Shown in pieces: positions 39,901 to 53,430 of a DNA stretch of 64,000 nucleotides. Below the pieces are notes generated by a model. It worked only from the letters and a program-made list of their open reading frames with translations, had not been told where the DNA came from and searched no databases. Numbering within the stretch: position 1 is the stretch's first letter; each line of letters opens with the position of its first letter. The position numbers were made by a program, and so were the translations under genes. This DNA is from Hyphodiscus hymeniophilus (lineage: Eukaryota; Ascomycota; Leotiomycetes; Helotiales; Hyphodiscaceae). Location of the stretch: contig VNKQ01000011.1 of assembly GCA_016508695.1 (NCBI GenBank), forward strand, positions 992,001 to 1,056,000, read 5' to 3'.

Positions 39901-42892
39901 AAAGTTTAATTTAGCTAAATAAAAATATCTATTTATATTACTCTTAAGAACTAAGCTTATTAAAAACCTAGAGATAATAATATTAAGCTTTATTAAAGTA
40001 TATTAAGAAAAAGTAAGATTAGTTCTTTATATTACAATTATAATTAGAGTAAATATTACCTTTGCGACTTCTTAGCTCTTTTAATTCTTAATAAACCCTA
40101 GTATATAATATATAAAAGTAGTTAATTAAGTAATTAGATATCTTTAAAGAACTTATTATTTTGTTATTTAATATAAAAAAAGCTTAAAAAGCTAGTTACT
40201 AATCGTATTAGATATATTATTTATAAACGATATTAAAACTTAGTAATTATCTTATAAGTATATAATATTCTTATTTAAAGGACTTATTACTTAAAAAGTA
40301 ATTCGATAGTCGATAATATTAACGTTTATTACTTAAGTAAAGCTCTTAAGAGTAAAGTATATAATTAAAGAAATAATAGTATTATAATAATTTTTTAAAA
40401 AGATTAAACTCTTATTTAAAGACTCTTAGATAATCTTTTATAATAATTAATAAATAATTAGGCTAATTATAAGGGAGAATAAGAGAATTATAACTAAGCT
40501 ATAATATATAAATATCTAAAATATATAATTTTACTAAGAGTATAGATTTAAAATATTCGAAGTAATATACTTACTAACTAGCGAAATATTAGTAAATAAG
40601 CTTATTAAGAATCTCTCTAAGTATAAGTTTAAGTATTTCCGAGCTTTATTAAATTTATGAAATATATATAAAAAGATTAAAGATCTTAAGAAAGTATAAG
40701 ATCTAGAGTATTAATTATATAAAAGTATCGATTAATTAGCGTCTAGTAAGTAAATATTAAACGGATCTCTAAGGATTAAACTAGGCATTTAATTAATATA
40801 ATTAAGAATTAAAGATTAGTAATTAGATATTTTTTAAATATTAATAAAATTTATTAAGATTCTAGTTAAATATAGCTAAGATTAAATAAATTAATAAAAT
40901 ATTTAGTAGGATACTAGTAAGACTATTATAGAATTTTATATAAATACTAATAAGATTAATTAAAAAAATTAAGTAGAGTTTTCTATACTTTAAAGCTATA
41001 ATATAATAAAATAATATAATTAATAATTATATATTTTATTTTATAAGTTATTTATTTTATAGTTAAAGGAATTTAATAGATTAATACTTATTTGGGTATT
41101 ATTACTAAGTTACTCTAATATAAAAAAAAAAAAAAAAAAAATATATTACAAAAGACTACCTAATATTTCCTTAAATTACTAGTAAATTATTCGCTACCTT
41201 AACTACTTAAACTATATATAATATCTATATAGGCAATAAAGGCTTAAGTAAGCATTTTCTACTTATTAGTCTTCGAACTAGTAAAACTAGAAAAAACAGT
41301 TCTAATATAATAAAGAGTAAGACCTTAATTATTATTATTATTCTTGCGTTAATAAGTATTAATTCTTAAAGTATAATTAATAGGATTAATAAAATCACTA
41401 ATCTTTAGTATAATTTAAATAGTAATCTTTAATTACTTTATTTTCTATATAAGGATTAATATTAATTAAATAAAAACTTTATATTTAATATACCTTTTAA
41501 TTAAAACTCTAATTAGTTTCTTAACGAGAATACTTATTATAAAATAACTAAGTATATAAAAGAATATTAATAGGGATTAGAATACAAGAGTATATATAGT
41601 ATTAGTAATACTAATTACTATATAATATAATAGAATTCTTAAAGTAATAACTATTAGATTTTCTAATTATTAAAGAAAATAAATAACTAAAGTAAGGCTA
41701 ATCTCGCCGAGTATTAAAACTATAAGTAAGACTACGAGAATAATAAGAAAAAGTATCTAGAATATAATCGTCTAAAATATCTAGAATATAATTATTTAAA
41801 ATAAAAAAATAAAGATTAAAGTAAGTAGTCTAATTATATAAGTAGCGAGTAAGACTATTATCCGGACGAGTAATAAGAATAAAAGTTAGTATAAGTAGTA
41901 AATATAAAAGCTAGTAATAGTAATTATATAACTTAGTAAGAAATAAGATTAAATTGTTTTTATTTTCTTTCTTTTTATCTTTTTTAACTTTGTCTTTCTT
42001 ATTTTCTTTTTCTTTATTATTATTATTATTATTGCGATTATTAATAAGAAGAGAGAGAGATTAGAAGAGATTATTAGATTTAGTAGTAAAAGGATTAATA
42101 AGTATCTTTACTTAAAGCTCTTTTTTAAAGCCCTATATATTAAAAAGGTTAGTTATACTAATTATCGAATATAAAGTAATAATTAGATAAAGCTTAGAAA
42201 TTAAACCTAGAATTTAAATAAAGGTAATCGACTACTCGAGCTTTTACTTATATTATTACTCGAGGTATTACTTATATTAATAATTAATAAAAAGATAAAA
42301 GAACTATTAATAAAATAGTAATAGTATATTACTATAGTAATAATAAAAGTTAACGTAATTATTATTATTATTATTAGAGGTTAAAAGGTTACGAGATCGC
42401 GATTTTATACTTATAGCCTAATTAGCTACGCGCTTACTAGTGCGGTTAAAAGTATATTAAGTTACTAAATTAATTAAAGTAGTTATAGAAATTAAATAAT
42501 ATATAAAGTTTATACTATTTATACTATTTGTATTATTTATATTATTTATAAGGCTAAGAGATAAAAGAGATATTAGTTAGAGATAATTATAATACTAGTT
42601 ACTATTAAGTATAAGATCTCTAATTAGATTAATTACTACTTTAAGTAATTAAATAAAATAAACGCTAATATTTATAACTCGAAATCTATATATATATATA
42701 GAGTATAGGGAACTTACTTATAAGCTATATAAGTAAATACACGCTATATCTTATAATTAACTTCGAATATAAGTATATATTCTAATATATTAAATTAAAG
42801 CTATTCGAGGAATATAAGGGATTAAGGATTATAAAACAATAGTTATTATAAAATAAAAGGTCTCTAGACTTCTCTATAATAACTAGGGGGTA

Positions 42893-43157
42893 TATTACAA
42901 AATTAAGGCTTAATTAATCTTATAGTTATAAAATATCTAATTATACTTATTAAATATTTAGTTATATCGTATAATTACTTAAGCTTTATTTAAGTACTTA
43001 TTTTACTAAGCTTTATAAGAGTAATTTAATATTTAAGAGAAGACTTACTTCTTTTTCTTCTTTCTTTAGACTAAATAATACTTAATATACGCTTACTTAA
43101 GTAGTCTTTTCTTATAACCTTTTCTTCTCAAAGATTAGACCGATTATCTACGCAATA
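42893..43157 (+). repeat. 3' LTR of Copia copy 4
   Basis: This 265-bp LTR starts TATTACAAAATTAAGG and ends ATCTACGCAATA. Together with 34847-35111 it brackets the copy exactly, and the AGCTT duplication follows directly. Confidence 0.9.
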
Positions 43158-46100
43158 AGCTTTAAGTAGAAACACTTATTAATTTTTTTATTACTAAATC
43201 TAATAATTTCTTTTAATCTCCCCCTTTTCTTATTAATAATTATAACGATAATAATAATAATAATAAAGAAAAAGAAAATAAAAAAAACAAAGTTAAAAAA
43301 GATAAAAAAGAAGAAGATAAAGATAATTTAATCTTATATCTTATTAAGTTACGTAATTACTATTACTAGCTTTTGTGCTTATTACTTATATTAACTTTTA
43401 TTTTTATTACTTATCTAAATAATAATCTTACTCGCTACTTATATAATTAAATTACTCGCCTTAGTCTTTATTTTCTTATTTTAAATAATTATATTCCAGA
43501 TACTCTTTCTCGTTATTCTTATAGTCTTACTTATAGTCTTAATACTTAGCGAGATTAGTCTTACTTTAATTATTTATCTTCTTTAATAACTAGAAAATCT
43601 AATAGTTATTACTTTAAGAATTCTATTATATTATATAGTAATTAGTATTATTAATATTATATATACTTTTATATTTTAATTTTTACTAGTATTCTTTTAT
43701 ATACTTAATTATTTTATAATAAGTATTCTTATTAAGAAGCTAGCTAGAGTTTTAATTAAAAAGTATATTAAATATTAAGTTTTTATTTAATTAATACTAA
43801 TTCTTATATAGAAAATAAAGTAATTAAAGATTACTATTTAAATTATATTAAAGATTAGTAATTTTATTAATCTTACTAATTATACTCTAGGAATTAAAAC
43901 TTATTAATATAGGGATAATAATAATAATTAAGGTTTTACTTCTTGTTATACTAATACTCTTTTTTCTAATTCTATTAGTTCAAAGACTAGTAAGTAAGAA
44001 ATGCTTACTTATACTTTTATTACTTATATAAATACTATATATAGTCTAAGTAGTTAAGATAGCGAATAATCTATTAGTAATTTAAAGAAATACTAAGTAG
44101 TCTTTTATAATATATTTTTATTCTTTTTTTTTCTATATTAAAGTAACTTAATAATAATACCCAAATAAGTATTAATTTACTAAATTCCCTTAACTATAAA
44201 ATAAATAACTTATAAAATAAAATATATAATTATTAATTATATTATTTTATTATATTATAGCTTTAAAGTATAGAAAACTCTACTTAATTTTTTTAATTAA
44301 TCTTATTAGTATTTATATAAAATTCTATAATAGTCTTACTAGTATCCTACTAAATATTTTATTAATTTATTTAATCTTAGCTATATTTAACTAGAATCTT
44401 AATAAATTTTATTAATATTTAAAAGATATTTAATTACTAATCTTTAAGCCTTAATTATATTAATTAAATACTTAGTCTAATCTTTAAAGATCTGTTTAAT
44501 ATTTATTTATTAGACGCTAATTAATTAATACTTCTATATAATTAATACTCTAAATCTTATACTTTTCTAAAATCTTTAATTTTTTTATATATATTTTATA
44601 GATTTAATAAAGCTTAGAAGTACTTAAACTTATATTTAAAGAGATTCTTAGTAAGCTTATTTACTAGTATTTTATTAGTTAATAAGTATATTACTTTAAA
44701 TATTTTAAATTTATATTTTTAATAAAGCTATATATTTTAGATATTTATATATTATAACTTAATTATAATTCTCTTATTCTCCCTTATAATTAGTTTAATT
44801 ATTTATTAATTATTATAAAAGATTATTTAAGAGTCTTTAAGTAAGAGTTTAATCTCTTTAAAAAATTATTATAATATTATTGTTTCCTTAGTTATATACT
44901 TTACTTTTAAGAGCTCTACTTAAGTAACAAATATTAATACTATTAATTATCAAGTTACTTTTTAAGTAATAAGTCCTCTAAATAGAAATATTATATACCT
45001 GTAAAATAATTACTAAGTTTTAATATCGTTTATAAATAATACGTTTAATATAATTAGTAACTAGCTTTTTAAGCTTCCTTTATATTAAATAATAAAATAA
45101 CGAGTTCTTTAAAGATATTTAATTACTTAATTAATTACTTTTATATATTATATACTAGAGTTTATTAAGAATTAAAAGAGCTAAGACGTCGTAAAAGTAA
45201 TATTTACTTTAATTATAATTATAATATAAAAAACTAATTTTATTCTTTTTTAATATACTTTAATAAAGTTTAATATTATTATCTTTAAGTTCTTAATAAG
45301 CTTAATTCTTAAAAGTAGTATAAACGGATATTTCTATTTAACTAAATTAAACTTTTAAATAATCTTTTTAATATAAGTATTATAAAGTAAAAAAATTATC
45401 TTATTATTTTAATTTCTAATTATATAAATGCCTAAGAATTATTAAATATCTTTTAAGTCTTAAAGCTTATATAACTTCTTTAGCTTTTTAGTAAACTTAT
45501 ATACCTTTTACTTATTTCTTTTATAATATAAGATTAGTATATTATTTATATAAAAGATTATAAAGATTTATTAAGTAAGGTTATAAAAGAAGTATAACTT
45601 TTCTTTATTTTAAATTAACCCGAGAGACTTAATTATTAAAGAGAAGTCTTAATATTAAAAAGCTAGAGAGTCTTATAAGCTATATAAAGCTTAGTCGATC
45701 TCTATATAAAACCCTACTTTCTTAAAGCTTAAAGGGAGCTAATATATTACTTATACTCTTTTATTATTTTATAAAGTATTAATAAAAGTATTAATAATAT
45801 TATATTACTTAATTTTAAAATCGAAGTAAGCTATAATAATTATAACTACTTAAAACAAATAAGTAATAAGTATAATAATATATATAAAAATAATTAAATC
45901 TTCTTTTTAAAAGTTATTATAAATAATAATCCGAGACTTATAGCGAATTATAAAACTATTTAAGTTTACTTTATAAGTAAAGACTTATTTTAAAAGAATA
46001 GCTTTTAAATTAACTAAGCTTACTTTAATTTATCTTTAATAGTTTTTTAGCTTTAAATTCTTAATTTTTAATCTTATATTTTAAATAAAGTAATTATTAT

Positions 46101-49100
46101 ATTTATATATCTCGAGATTACTTTATAACCTTAATGCCTTTAAAAGATCTTTTTAATAGACTTTTCTTAAAGCTAAAAGTATTTTTCTTCTCGAAATATT
46201 ATTTATTAAAATAAAAGTAAAGATTATTATATATATTATCTAAACTTATTCTTTATAGCTTAAGTCCTTTTAAAATATTAATAAGAACTTATATTACTCT
46301 TAGCTTAATCTTAAGATTAAAGTATATATTAAAGTAATATATAATATACTTAGTTTGTCTTTATTTAAATCTTCTTTAAAGACAATTTATAACTTAAACT
46401 ATTAATTTTTTTATACTTATTATTTTAATTTACTTAATTAGTATATCTTATAATTTGAGACTCTTATTATTAGAATATTACCTAAAAGGTTACTTTTTAT
46501 TATTAAGAGACTATTACTTATAGTTATTTTATAATCGCTAGAGCTAAATTCGCCTTATATTAAGCTAAGTAATTCCTTAAATTAATATATAACTATTTAA
46601 GGGATTAATTATTTATTTATACTTAAGTGCCTATTTAATAACTAAGCTAATCCTTAAGTAATTATATTTTTATTTAACTTACTATTAATATAATTACTAA
46701 TTATAAGTATTCTTTTAAATAAATAATTGTTATTACTTTTCTTAATTCTTATTTATAAGTTTATTAGCTTAAGTATTTATTTAAGAGTTAAAAGTCTAAT
46801 TTCTTTACTTACTCTTAAGTTTTAACTCTCGTTATATTTACTTAAAAGCTTACTCTTTAAAATCTTATATATAAAATTATTTAATATAATTATAACTTCT
46901 CTTTTAAAAAAGAGTATCTCGTTTATAAGAAGATATTTAATAATTTTATTAATAGCGTTTTAAATTTTATACTCTTTAATTAGAAAAATAATAGCTTTAG
47001 TACTTATTAAAGGCTATTACTTTTATATCTTTTAATTAGAAATATAGAATTTAGTTTTATTAAAAGTTACGTCCCTTATAATAATTATTCTTTTAAGTTA
47101 AAGTACTTAAATCTTATATATATTAAACGTAATATATTTAATTAAGTATTTAATATATACTTAGAGAAGTACTTTAAATACTCTTTTATTTTCGCCTTCT
47201 TATTATTCTTTTTTTAAAGTATATACTCGAGTATTATAAGTATAAATCTTATTTTAGTTAAGTTTAAGATTAGTTATTACTTATTATATAAGCGCTTAAT
47301 TATATTACTTAAAGTAATTTTAAAACTATAAGTATAAGACTTTATTTAGTAAGCATTACTTATAAGCTTTAAAGGGAAGAATAATATATAAGTAAATTAC
47401 TACTTTATATATCTCTAGCTAAAAGTTTTCTAAAAGATTAGTAATAAGTCTTATTTTAATTAATTTCTCAATTATATTTCTTTTAGCTTTCTTAATTATA
47501 TTAGTAGGCTTATAAGTATAAACTAATACTAATTTTATATTAATTCCTTTTATATTAGCCTATTACTTAAAATCTATTATACTAAAAGAAAAAATTACTA
47601 AAGTGTTTTAATTACTTTTAATCTTATAAATTAATAGTCTAAATTAGCGTTTTACTTATATATTAAAATAAGAGATCGAGTTTATAATTATAATCCCGCG
47701 TTTCTTTATAAGTATAAATCCCTAATACTTTTTATTAAACTCGTCTTTAATTAATAGAATTTAGCTAATACTATTATATACTCTAAAGAAATTAAAGAAA
47801 TCTTAAATAATTCTCTAAAATAGTCTTAGCGATTTAAAGTATAATACTTAACGGGAGATTTATTTCTTAACTAATATAAGAATATAAGCTTTATAATATA
47901 TAATTAATATTCTTTTAATAATTATATTCTTAGTTACTTTTATAAGTAACTTAAGGACCTTTAGTCTAGGGTATTTTACTCGTTAATATTAAAGCTTAAT
48001 TAAATTACTTTAAGGTTTTAAGTAATCTTTTAATTATTTAAATAACTTCTTTAGTTATTATTTAATTATTAAATATATTATTACTAGTCTTATATATATT
48101 TAAATTATAAAGAGAAAACTTAAGTAAGAAATAAGTATTTTATATTTAAAGAAAACTAAGTTAAATTTATATTTTATATTAAGTATAATAATATTAGAAT
48201 TAATACTCTTATATCTTAATAAATAATTAAAACTATAAAACTAAACTTTTACTTTAAGTATCTAAGCTTTTAAAATAATATTTATATAAAAACTATTAAT
48301 TATAGTTATACCTAAAAAAATAAAATTAAATATATAAAGTTCTTTTAGTTTATTAAAAAGATTTTTAATTACTCGAGTACTTCTTTTAATAATTAATAAA
48401 ATATTTAAACTAACTTTAATTATATTATTACTAATTAAAAGAATAAAAGAATTAAACTTAAGTAACTCTTTTATATTGACTAAGTATATTCATTTATAAT
48501 TATTAAAAAATATACTATTAAATAATAAATGTTTTTTTAGAGAATTAAAGAATAAATAAATCTTATAACTTACTTTTTTAAGTAAGTCTAAATTAATATT
48601 TATATAACTAACTTTATTTAAATACTTATTTTATTATTTCTCTAAAGTTAATATTTTATTAAAGTATTACTTTTACTTTTTTTTTTAATTAGTTATTTTT
48701 AATAATTACTTTTTACTTAATTTTTAATTTTATTCTTTTTAATATTACTAAGCTTAATCTTAAACTTATAATCCTTTATTTTAACAATTATTACTTTAAA
48801 CGTTTATAAGACTTTAGTTTTTAAGTATAATTTTTTTTTCTTAAGAGATATAAGTAAGTATATATAAAGAGACTTAGCGATTAATTTTATCTTAAGGAAC
48901 TTCTAAGAATAATTATTACTAAATAAGATTTTATTAATTTTATATTTAATAATTATTTATATAAGTAAACTAAAAAAAGTTATCTTAAGATATTAATATT
49001 AATAATTACTTCTTTTATTTCTTAAGTTAAAATTATTTTATTTATTTAATCGCGAGTAAACTCTAAGAGTATTCTTTTAATTGCTTTTAAGAAATTAGTA

Positions 49101-49403
49101 ATTAAGAAATAACTAGGCTCTTACTTTAAAAACTACTTAAAGTAATTAGTCGAGCTTTTTTAACTTTCTTTTAAGACTTCTTAGTAAGTTTATTAAGCTA
49201 TAGTTATAAAAGTTTCTTTTATTAGAGTTATATAATTCTTAAGCTTAATTAAAAGTAATTATAAGCTTATATTATTATTAAGTACAAATTTAGTTTTAAT
49301 TACTTATAGTATTTCCTTATTAACTAATAAATTTACTTAATTAGAGATTACTAAAAGATCTTATAATTGTTTTTCTTAATCCTTATACTTTTATATAATT
49401 AAC

Positions 49404-49992
49404 TAGACTAGCCGGACTAGACTATAGTCTTTTATCTAGACTAGACCAAACTATATAATAGTCTCTAAAATTATTTAAGACTAAACTATATATATATAAT
49501 AGTCCCCAAATTTATTTTAGACTAAACTATATATAGTTTAGTCTTAAGAAATCGAGACTAAACTATATAATAGTCTCTAATTTATAGTTAGGACTAAACT
49601 ATAATAGTCTTAAAAAAATCTGTTTAGACTATTTATAATTTAATTAATTAAGTATTAAATATTCTTTAATTTTAAATATTATAATATTACTCTTAAGCGT
49701 TACTTTATAACTTTTATATAAAAACTTTTTTAATTTTATATATTAATAAAGATAGTCTAATTATTTATAATAGTTTAGACTAAACTAAATTATTTATAAA
49801 CTAGACTATAAGACTATAGTCCTAAGTATAGTCTCTAAAAATTTAGGTTTTAAGACTAAACCATTTATAAACCGAACTATAGAACTATAGTCCCAAGTAT
49901 AATCCCTAAAAATTTAGGTTTTAAGACTAAACTATTATATAGTCCTTAAAAACCCTACGGTCTAAAACCGAACCAGACTGTTAGCCAGTTTA
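49404..49992. mobile_element. hAT-like non-autonomous element, 589 bp, with 8-bp duplication TAATTAAC
   Basis: An insertion in the inverted Copia copy, visible because Copia sequence is interrupted here and resumes after an exact repeat of TAATTAAC (49396-49403 and 49993-50000). The ends TAGACTAGCC and (inverted) TAAACTGGCT agree apart from transitions, as expected after RIP. The interior is dominated by short inverted motifs of the TAGTCTAGACTA and AGACTAAACTATA type, so it should fold extensively. No reading frame is present. An 8-bp duplication plus short TIRs suggests hAT; the assignment is tentative. Confidence 0.72.
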
Positions 49993-50690
49993 TAATTAAC
50001 TTAAAGTAGGCTAAGTATTAACCCCAAATATTATTATATATTATAATAATAATAATTAGTTTAAAAGAAATAATTAGTTTAAATTTAAAAAAAAAAATTT
50101 AAAGTAAAAAGTATTCTTTAAGAGATTACTAAAGTTATATTATATATTTAATTTATAATCCTAAGGTAATCTTATTTTACTTTTACTTTTCTTATAAAAT
50201 TATACTTAATTTACTTAAGTTATTAGATTATATTTAGCTTTATAATTATTTACTTTAATTTTATTACTTTTAAAAGGAATATAAAATATATTAAAGTACT
50301 TAAAACTATTAGATTTATATATTCTAAAATATTAAGTAATTTTATATTATAATAAAAAAAAGAGTATTATTTTAATTACTTTAATCGAGTCTTTAATTAA
50401 ATATTAATTAAAATCGCTATATTATATAAAGTAAATATATTATAAATAATTAATACTTTACTTAAAGGCTTTTAAGTGATTATATATTAAAATAAATTAA
50501 ATAATTAATTATTATTTTAATTAAAGAAAACCTTAATATAAGGATTTTTCTTTTTAAAAAGTTAATAAAAGTTAACTTATTTATTCTTATAAACTAAGCC
50601 GTATTCTCAAATTTACTTATATAATAATATATTATAATATACTTCTTAAAATAAATAATCTTTAAGTATTATACGAATTAAGCTTATAAT

Positions 50691-50955
50691 TATTATATAA
50701 ATAATCGATTTAATCTTTAAGGAAAAAAGGTTATAAGAAAAGATTACTTAAATAAGTATATATTAAATATTATTTAGTCTAAAAAAAAAAAAAAAAAAAA
50801 TAAGTCTCTTTTTAAGTATTAAAGTACTTTTATATAACTTAGTAAAATAAGTACTTAAATAGAGCTTAAGTAATTATAAGATATAACTAAATATTTAATA
50901 AGTATAATTAAATATTTTATAATATAAAGATTAGTTAAGCCTTAATTTTATAATA
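50691..50955 (-). repeat. 5' LTR of inverted Copia copy 5
   Basis: This 265-bp LTR in reverse orientation starts TATTATATAAATAATCG and ends TTTTATAATA. A poly-A run of about 18 bases near 50,783 interrupts the otherwise collinear match. Confidence 0.85.
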
Positions 50956-51622
50956 AAGTAATACCTAAAGTATAATAAACCTCGACTTCTAATAATAAAT
51001 TATAGACAAGTTAGTTAGTTAGGTTAAATAGAGATATTATTATTATTTGAGATATATATAATTATTATAAGTTACTAAGTATATTATAAAGGTATTATAT
51101 TTGAGTTAAGTACAAAGCTTTTACTTATAAAGGAAAAATTATTACTTATATAAACCCTTTATAGCGTTAGATTAGTTAAATTAATAAGATTAGTATACTA
51201 ATCTTATTAATCTCTCTAATTTATTACGTAACCTCGTTACGTTATACTTACGGGTTCTCTATATAAGCCTCTAGCTTATCGAGCCTTAGGCCCCTTTAGT
51301 TACGGGTTGTAACACGGGTTATAACAAATAACTCGCTTAACCATAAAATTAGTATACATACAAACTAAGTGGTTTTACTCGCAACTAATGAAATAATAAC
51401 TTTTTATATAAATTTTAATACATTTATAAGAAATAATAAATAAAAGATACCCTTATATAAAGGGCTTTTACTACCCTCTAACTCTTTAGAACTAACCTTA
51501 GTTATTAACTCTACCTAACTTTTTATATTTTAGTAAAGAAAGTATTTTTAAGTATATATGTTTTTAAGTATACTTCCTGAGAGTTATAATAGCCGGAAGT
51601 ACAGTTGAACAACTCGACCCTT
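50956..51622. repeat. Edge of the AT-rich block: repeat debris and an orphan MITE end
   Basis: About 50,970-50,987 contains TATAATAAACCTCGACTT, the inverse of a motif at 12,266-12,283. From about 51,520 to 51,622 the sequence matches the right third of the MITE at 56641-56975 (TTTTAGTAAAGAAAGTATTT, then AATAGCCGGAAGTA, then CTCGACCC) but with extra changes and no left end. No gene is seen. RIP-type composition fades from about 51,240 onward. Confidence 0.55.
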
Positions 51623-51888
51623 TATTTTCTTTAACTTTCCTTATTTTTAGTTGAGAGATAAGTAAAGTCTATAGTATAATAACTTTTTGATTTTAAAGGT
51701 CAAAGTAGACCCACAAAATAAAAAATAACCGGGCCCTTAGCCTTTCAAATTAGGTACTCGCGTAATTTACGCACGGACCGTGCAGGCTAGTTAGCAGCTA
51801 ACCGGCGACGGATCATCAAAGGAGCTTATCTTCCAGGTTCAAGTTACTCCCATGTTATTCTTTCATCACTATTACTTGCTTGACCAAA

Positions 51889-52730
51889 ATGTTCTCTCTA
51901 CTCCTCCTTACCATTCTGGCGATATTTGTTCTCGGTGCAGAACTGGGAATCGAAGTGACAAGTCCTGTAGCATGTACGCGCAGAACCCGGGCTGGCGACA
52001 TTATAAGCGTTAACTACCGGGGCACACTACCAAATGGAGAGGAATTCGACAGCAGTTACAATCGCCAACCAATCCAATTTCAGCTAGGGAATGCAAAGGT
52101 TATTCAAGGGTATTTTCCCCTTGTCTGCCTGGTGCGAATTCTCTACATCACTCTGCCGCCAGAGCCTTTGTCCAATTCGGGGCCTGGGTTTAGGGTTCCT
52201 TGGATACCTTATGTTCACTTTTCTTGTAGACTTTTGTATGTGGAAAACGGACGCTAATATAACATAGATGGGACCAAGGCCTGATGGATATGTGCATTGG
52301 CGAGAAACGGAAACTTACTATACCGGGGAGTCTAGCATATGGCAACAATCGAGGTGTAGGGTCGTGCCAGTCGGACTGTATTTTGCGTAAGACTACCTAC
52401 CTGCCCCTGAGTGCAGCGAGCGCCCCCTCTCCTTCCCATCCTAATTCCATGGTTTGCTGACCAGCCCAAGTCTTCGATACAGAACTCATTTCCATCAAAG
52501 GGGTAAAGAGCGAAGAATCAAACCAAGGACAAGAGGCCGAAATGGAGGAAGAGAAGGTTTTGCCGCGGCAGAATGTGCTTGATCACGTTATTCTTGGCAC
52601 TGCGGGACTGCTCGTCATTATTTCGGGAACAGTGCTTTTCCTACAGGCAAAGGCGAAACGAGCTGGTAAAGGTATCATTGAGAGTAATCAGTACAAGATG
52701 GCAGGGTGGTTTACAGCATGTGCTCACTAG
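51889..52730 (+). CDS. Secretory-pathway FKBP-type peptidyl-prolyl cis-trans isomerase (FKBP2-like), possibly defective
   Basis: Model: exons 51889-52109, 52268-52386 and 52483-52730, 195 residues. The start is the ATG at 51889 in context ACCAAA. Residues 1-19 form a signal peptide. An FKBP domain follows, with [20 protein letters not shown], then [17 protein letters not shown] across intron 1, then [16 protein letters not shown]. Such proteins catalyse prolyl isomerisation during folding in the ER. After an acidic linker, residues 148-168 make a transmembrane helix, so the product may be ER-membrane anchored. Oddity: after RGVG the spliced frame gives SCQSDCILQ, while the shifted frame gives VVPVGLYF, resembling the conserved final core strand. 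The downstream LISIKGV is back in the spliced frame. Either two small indels (assembly or real) or altered splicing has replaced a core strand. Family confidence is high; activity is doubtful. Confidence 0.8.
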
Positions 52731-53430
52731 TACCATACGAATATGTACGGTCTCTCCTGCGGCTACACAATATTAATCTTCTGGGTCCGTCTTAGCTAAT
52801 CTTTGGAATCATGAACAAGGTCTACTGGCCGCCGCTCAAGCCACCGTCAGACTGTATACAATATGAAACGACACGAGGCATTATTGGCTGACAAAAGCGG
52901 CCAATAGTATGTATCTCTCAAGAAACTGCCCGTGGTATTTGTAATTAGGCATGGTTAAGCATCACTGTACCATTGAAAGAAGCGGCCAGGCCGAAGAGCT
53001 CTATTAATGCTCCATTCGAGGATTGTCTGGTCAATCAAAACCGGCTTAAAGCAAGAGAAACCAAACCAGTACTTTCGTAATATGCAGTACAGCTCATGGG
53101 TACTCACACAATACTAGTGCAAGACCCTGGGCCTTGGCCTACAGCCCTTTAAAACTTGACCAACCAAGAGGTTTTCTTTTGATAGTGTATTGTTTTGATT
53201 CATGCTTCCCTGTTAGGAAAACTAAATAGCACATAGTGAGCTGCCCTTGCTAGTGCTGTACGAATACTTATTGCATGTACCTCCGCGTTGAAAGTTCTCC
53301 TGGAACAATTACCTTGATTCCTGATACTTATCATATAAAGAGCCTGTGGCCCAGATTCAAACTTGGACTTACATGAACTCGTCTACACGCTTCAATCGCT
53401 ACACAAGGACATAGGCTGTTTCTGAATATC
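52731..53430. other. Intergenic region between FKBP and monooxygenase genes
   Basis: It should contain the FKBP 3' UTR and the monooxygenase promoter. CT-rich and CAATCGCTACACAAGG-type sequence precedes the ATG at 53431. I see no open frame, RNA gene or repeat in it. Confidence 0.6.

Larger units (their letters stand above)
34847..43157 (+). mobile_element. Complete Ty1/Copia retrotransposon, copy 4, TSD AGCTT
   Basis: An 8,311-bp element with LTRs at 34847-35111 and 42893-43157 and the exact duplication AGCTT on both sides (34842-34846 and 43158-43162). It is nested in the inverted Copia copy 5, which resumes at 43163. Domains are as in copy 2: gag-pre-integrase (36.7-37.0 kb), integrase (about 37.3-37.65), RT (about 39.25-39.75), RNase H (about 40.15-40.7). 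Its 5' LTR keeps the unmutated start TGTTATAAAATTGAGG, making it the best reference for the LTR ends. It is slightly less RIPed than copy 2 but still dead. Confidence 0.92.
27227..50955 (-). mobile_element. Inverted Copia copy 5, split by Gypsy, Copia copy 4 and a MITE-like element
   Basis: The pieces 27227-27321, 33900-34846, 43163-49403 and 50001-50955 join into one element in reverse orientation, with its 3' LTR at the left and 5' LTR at 50691-50955. The left terminus keeps TGTTACG and the LTR interior ends TTTGTAATA at 34069. Minus-strand domains are RNase H (about 44.6-45.1 kb), RT (about 45.5-46.0) and integrase (about 47.6-47.95), all full of stops. The summed length of about 8.24 kb is close to the 8.31 kb of intact copies. 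Its outer flanks (TTATT left, AAGTA right) do not match. Confidence 0.82.

Noticed and set aside
1..51700. Mitochondrial DNA inserted or mis-assembled, because of the AT content
   Set aside because: Nuclear LTR retrotransposons with target duplications, RIP-type dinucleotide bias, and no mitochondrial genes.
1..51700. Centromere core
   Set aside because: RIPed nested retroelements fit a centromere or any AT-rich isochore; no sequence feature separates them, so no call is made.
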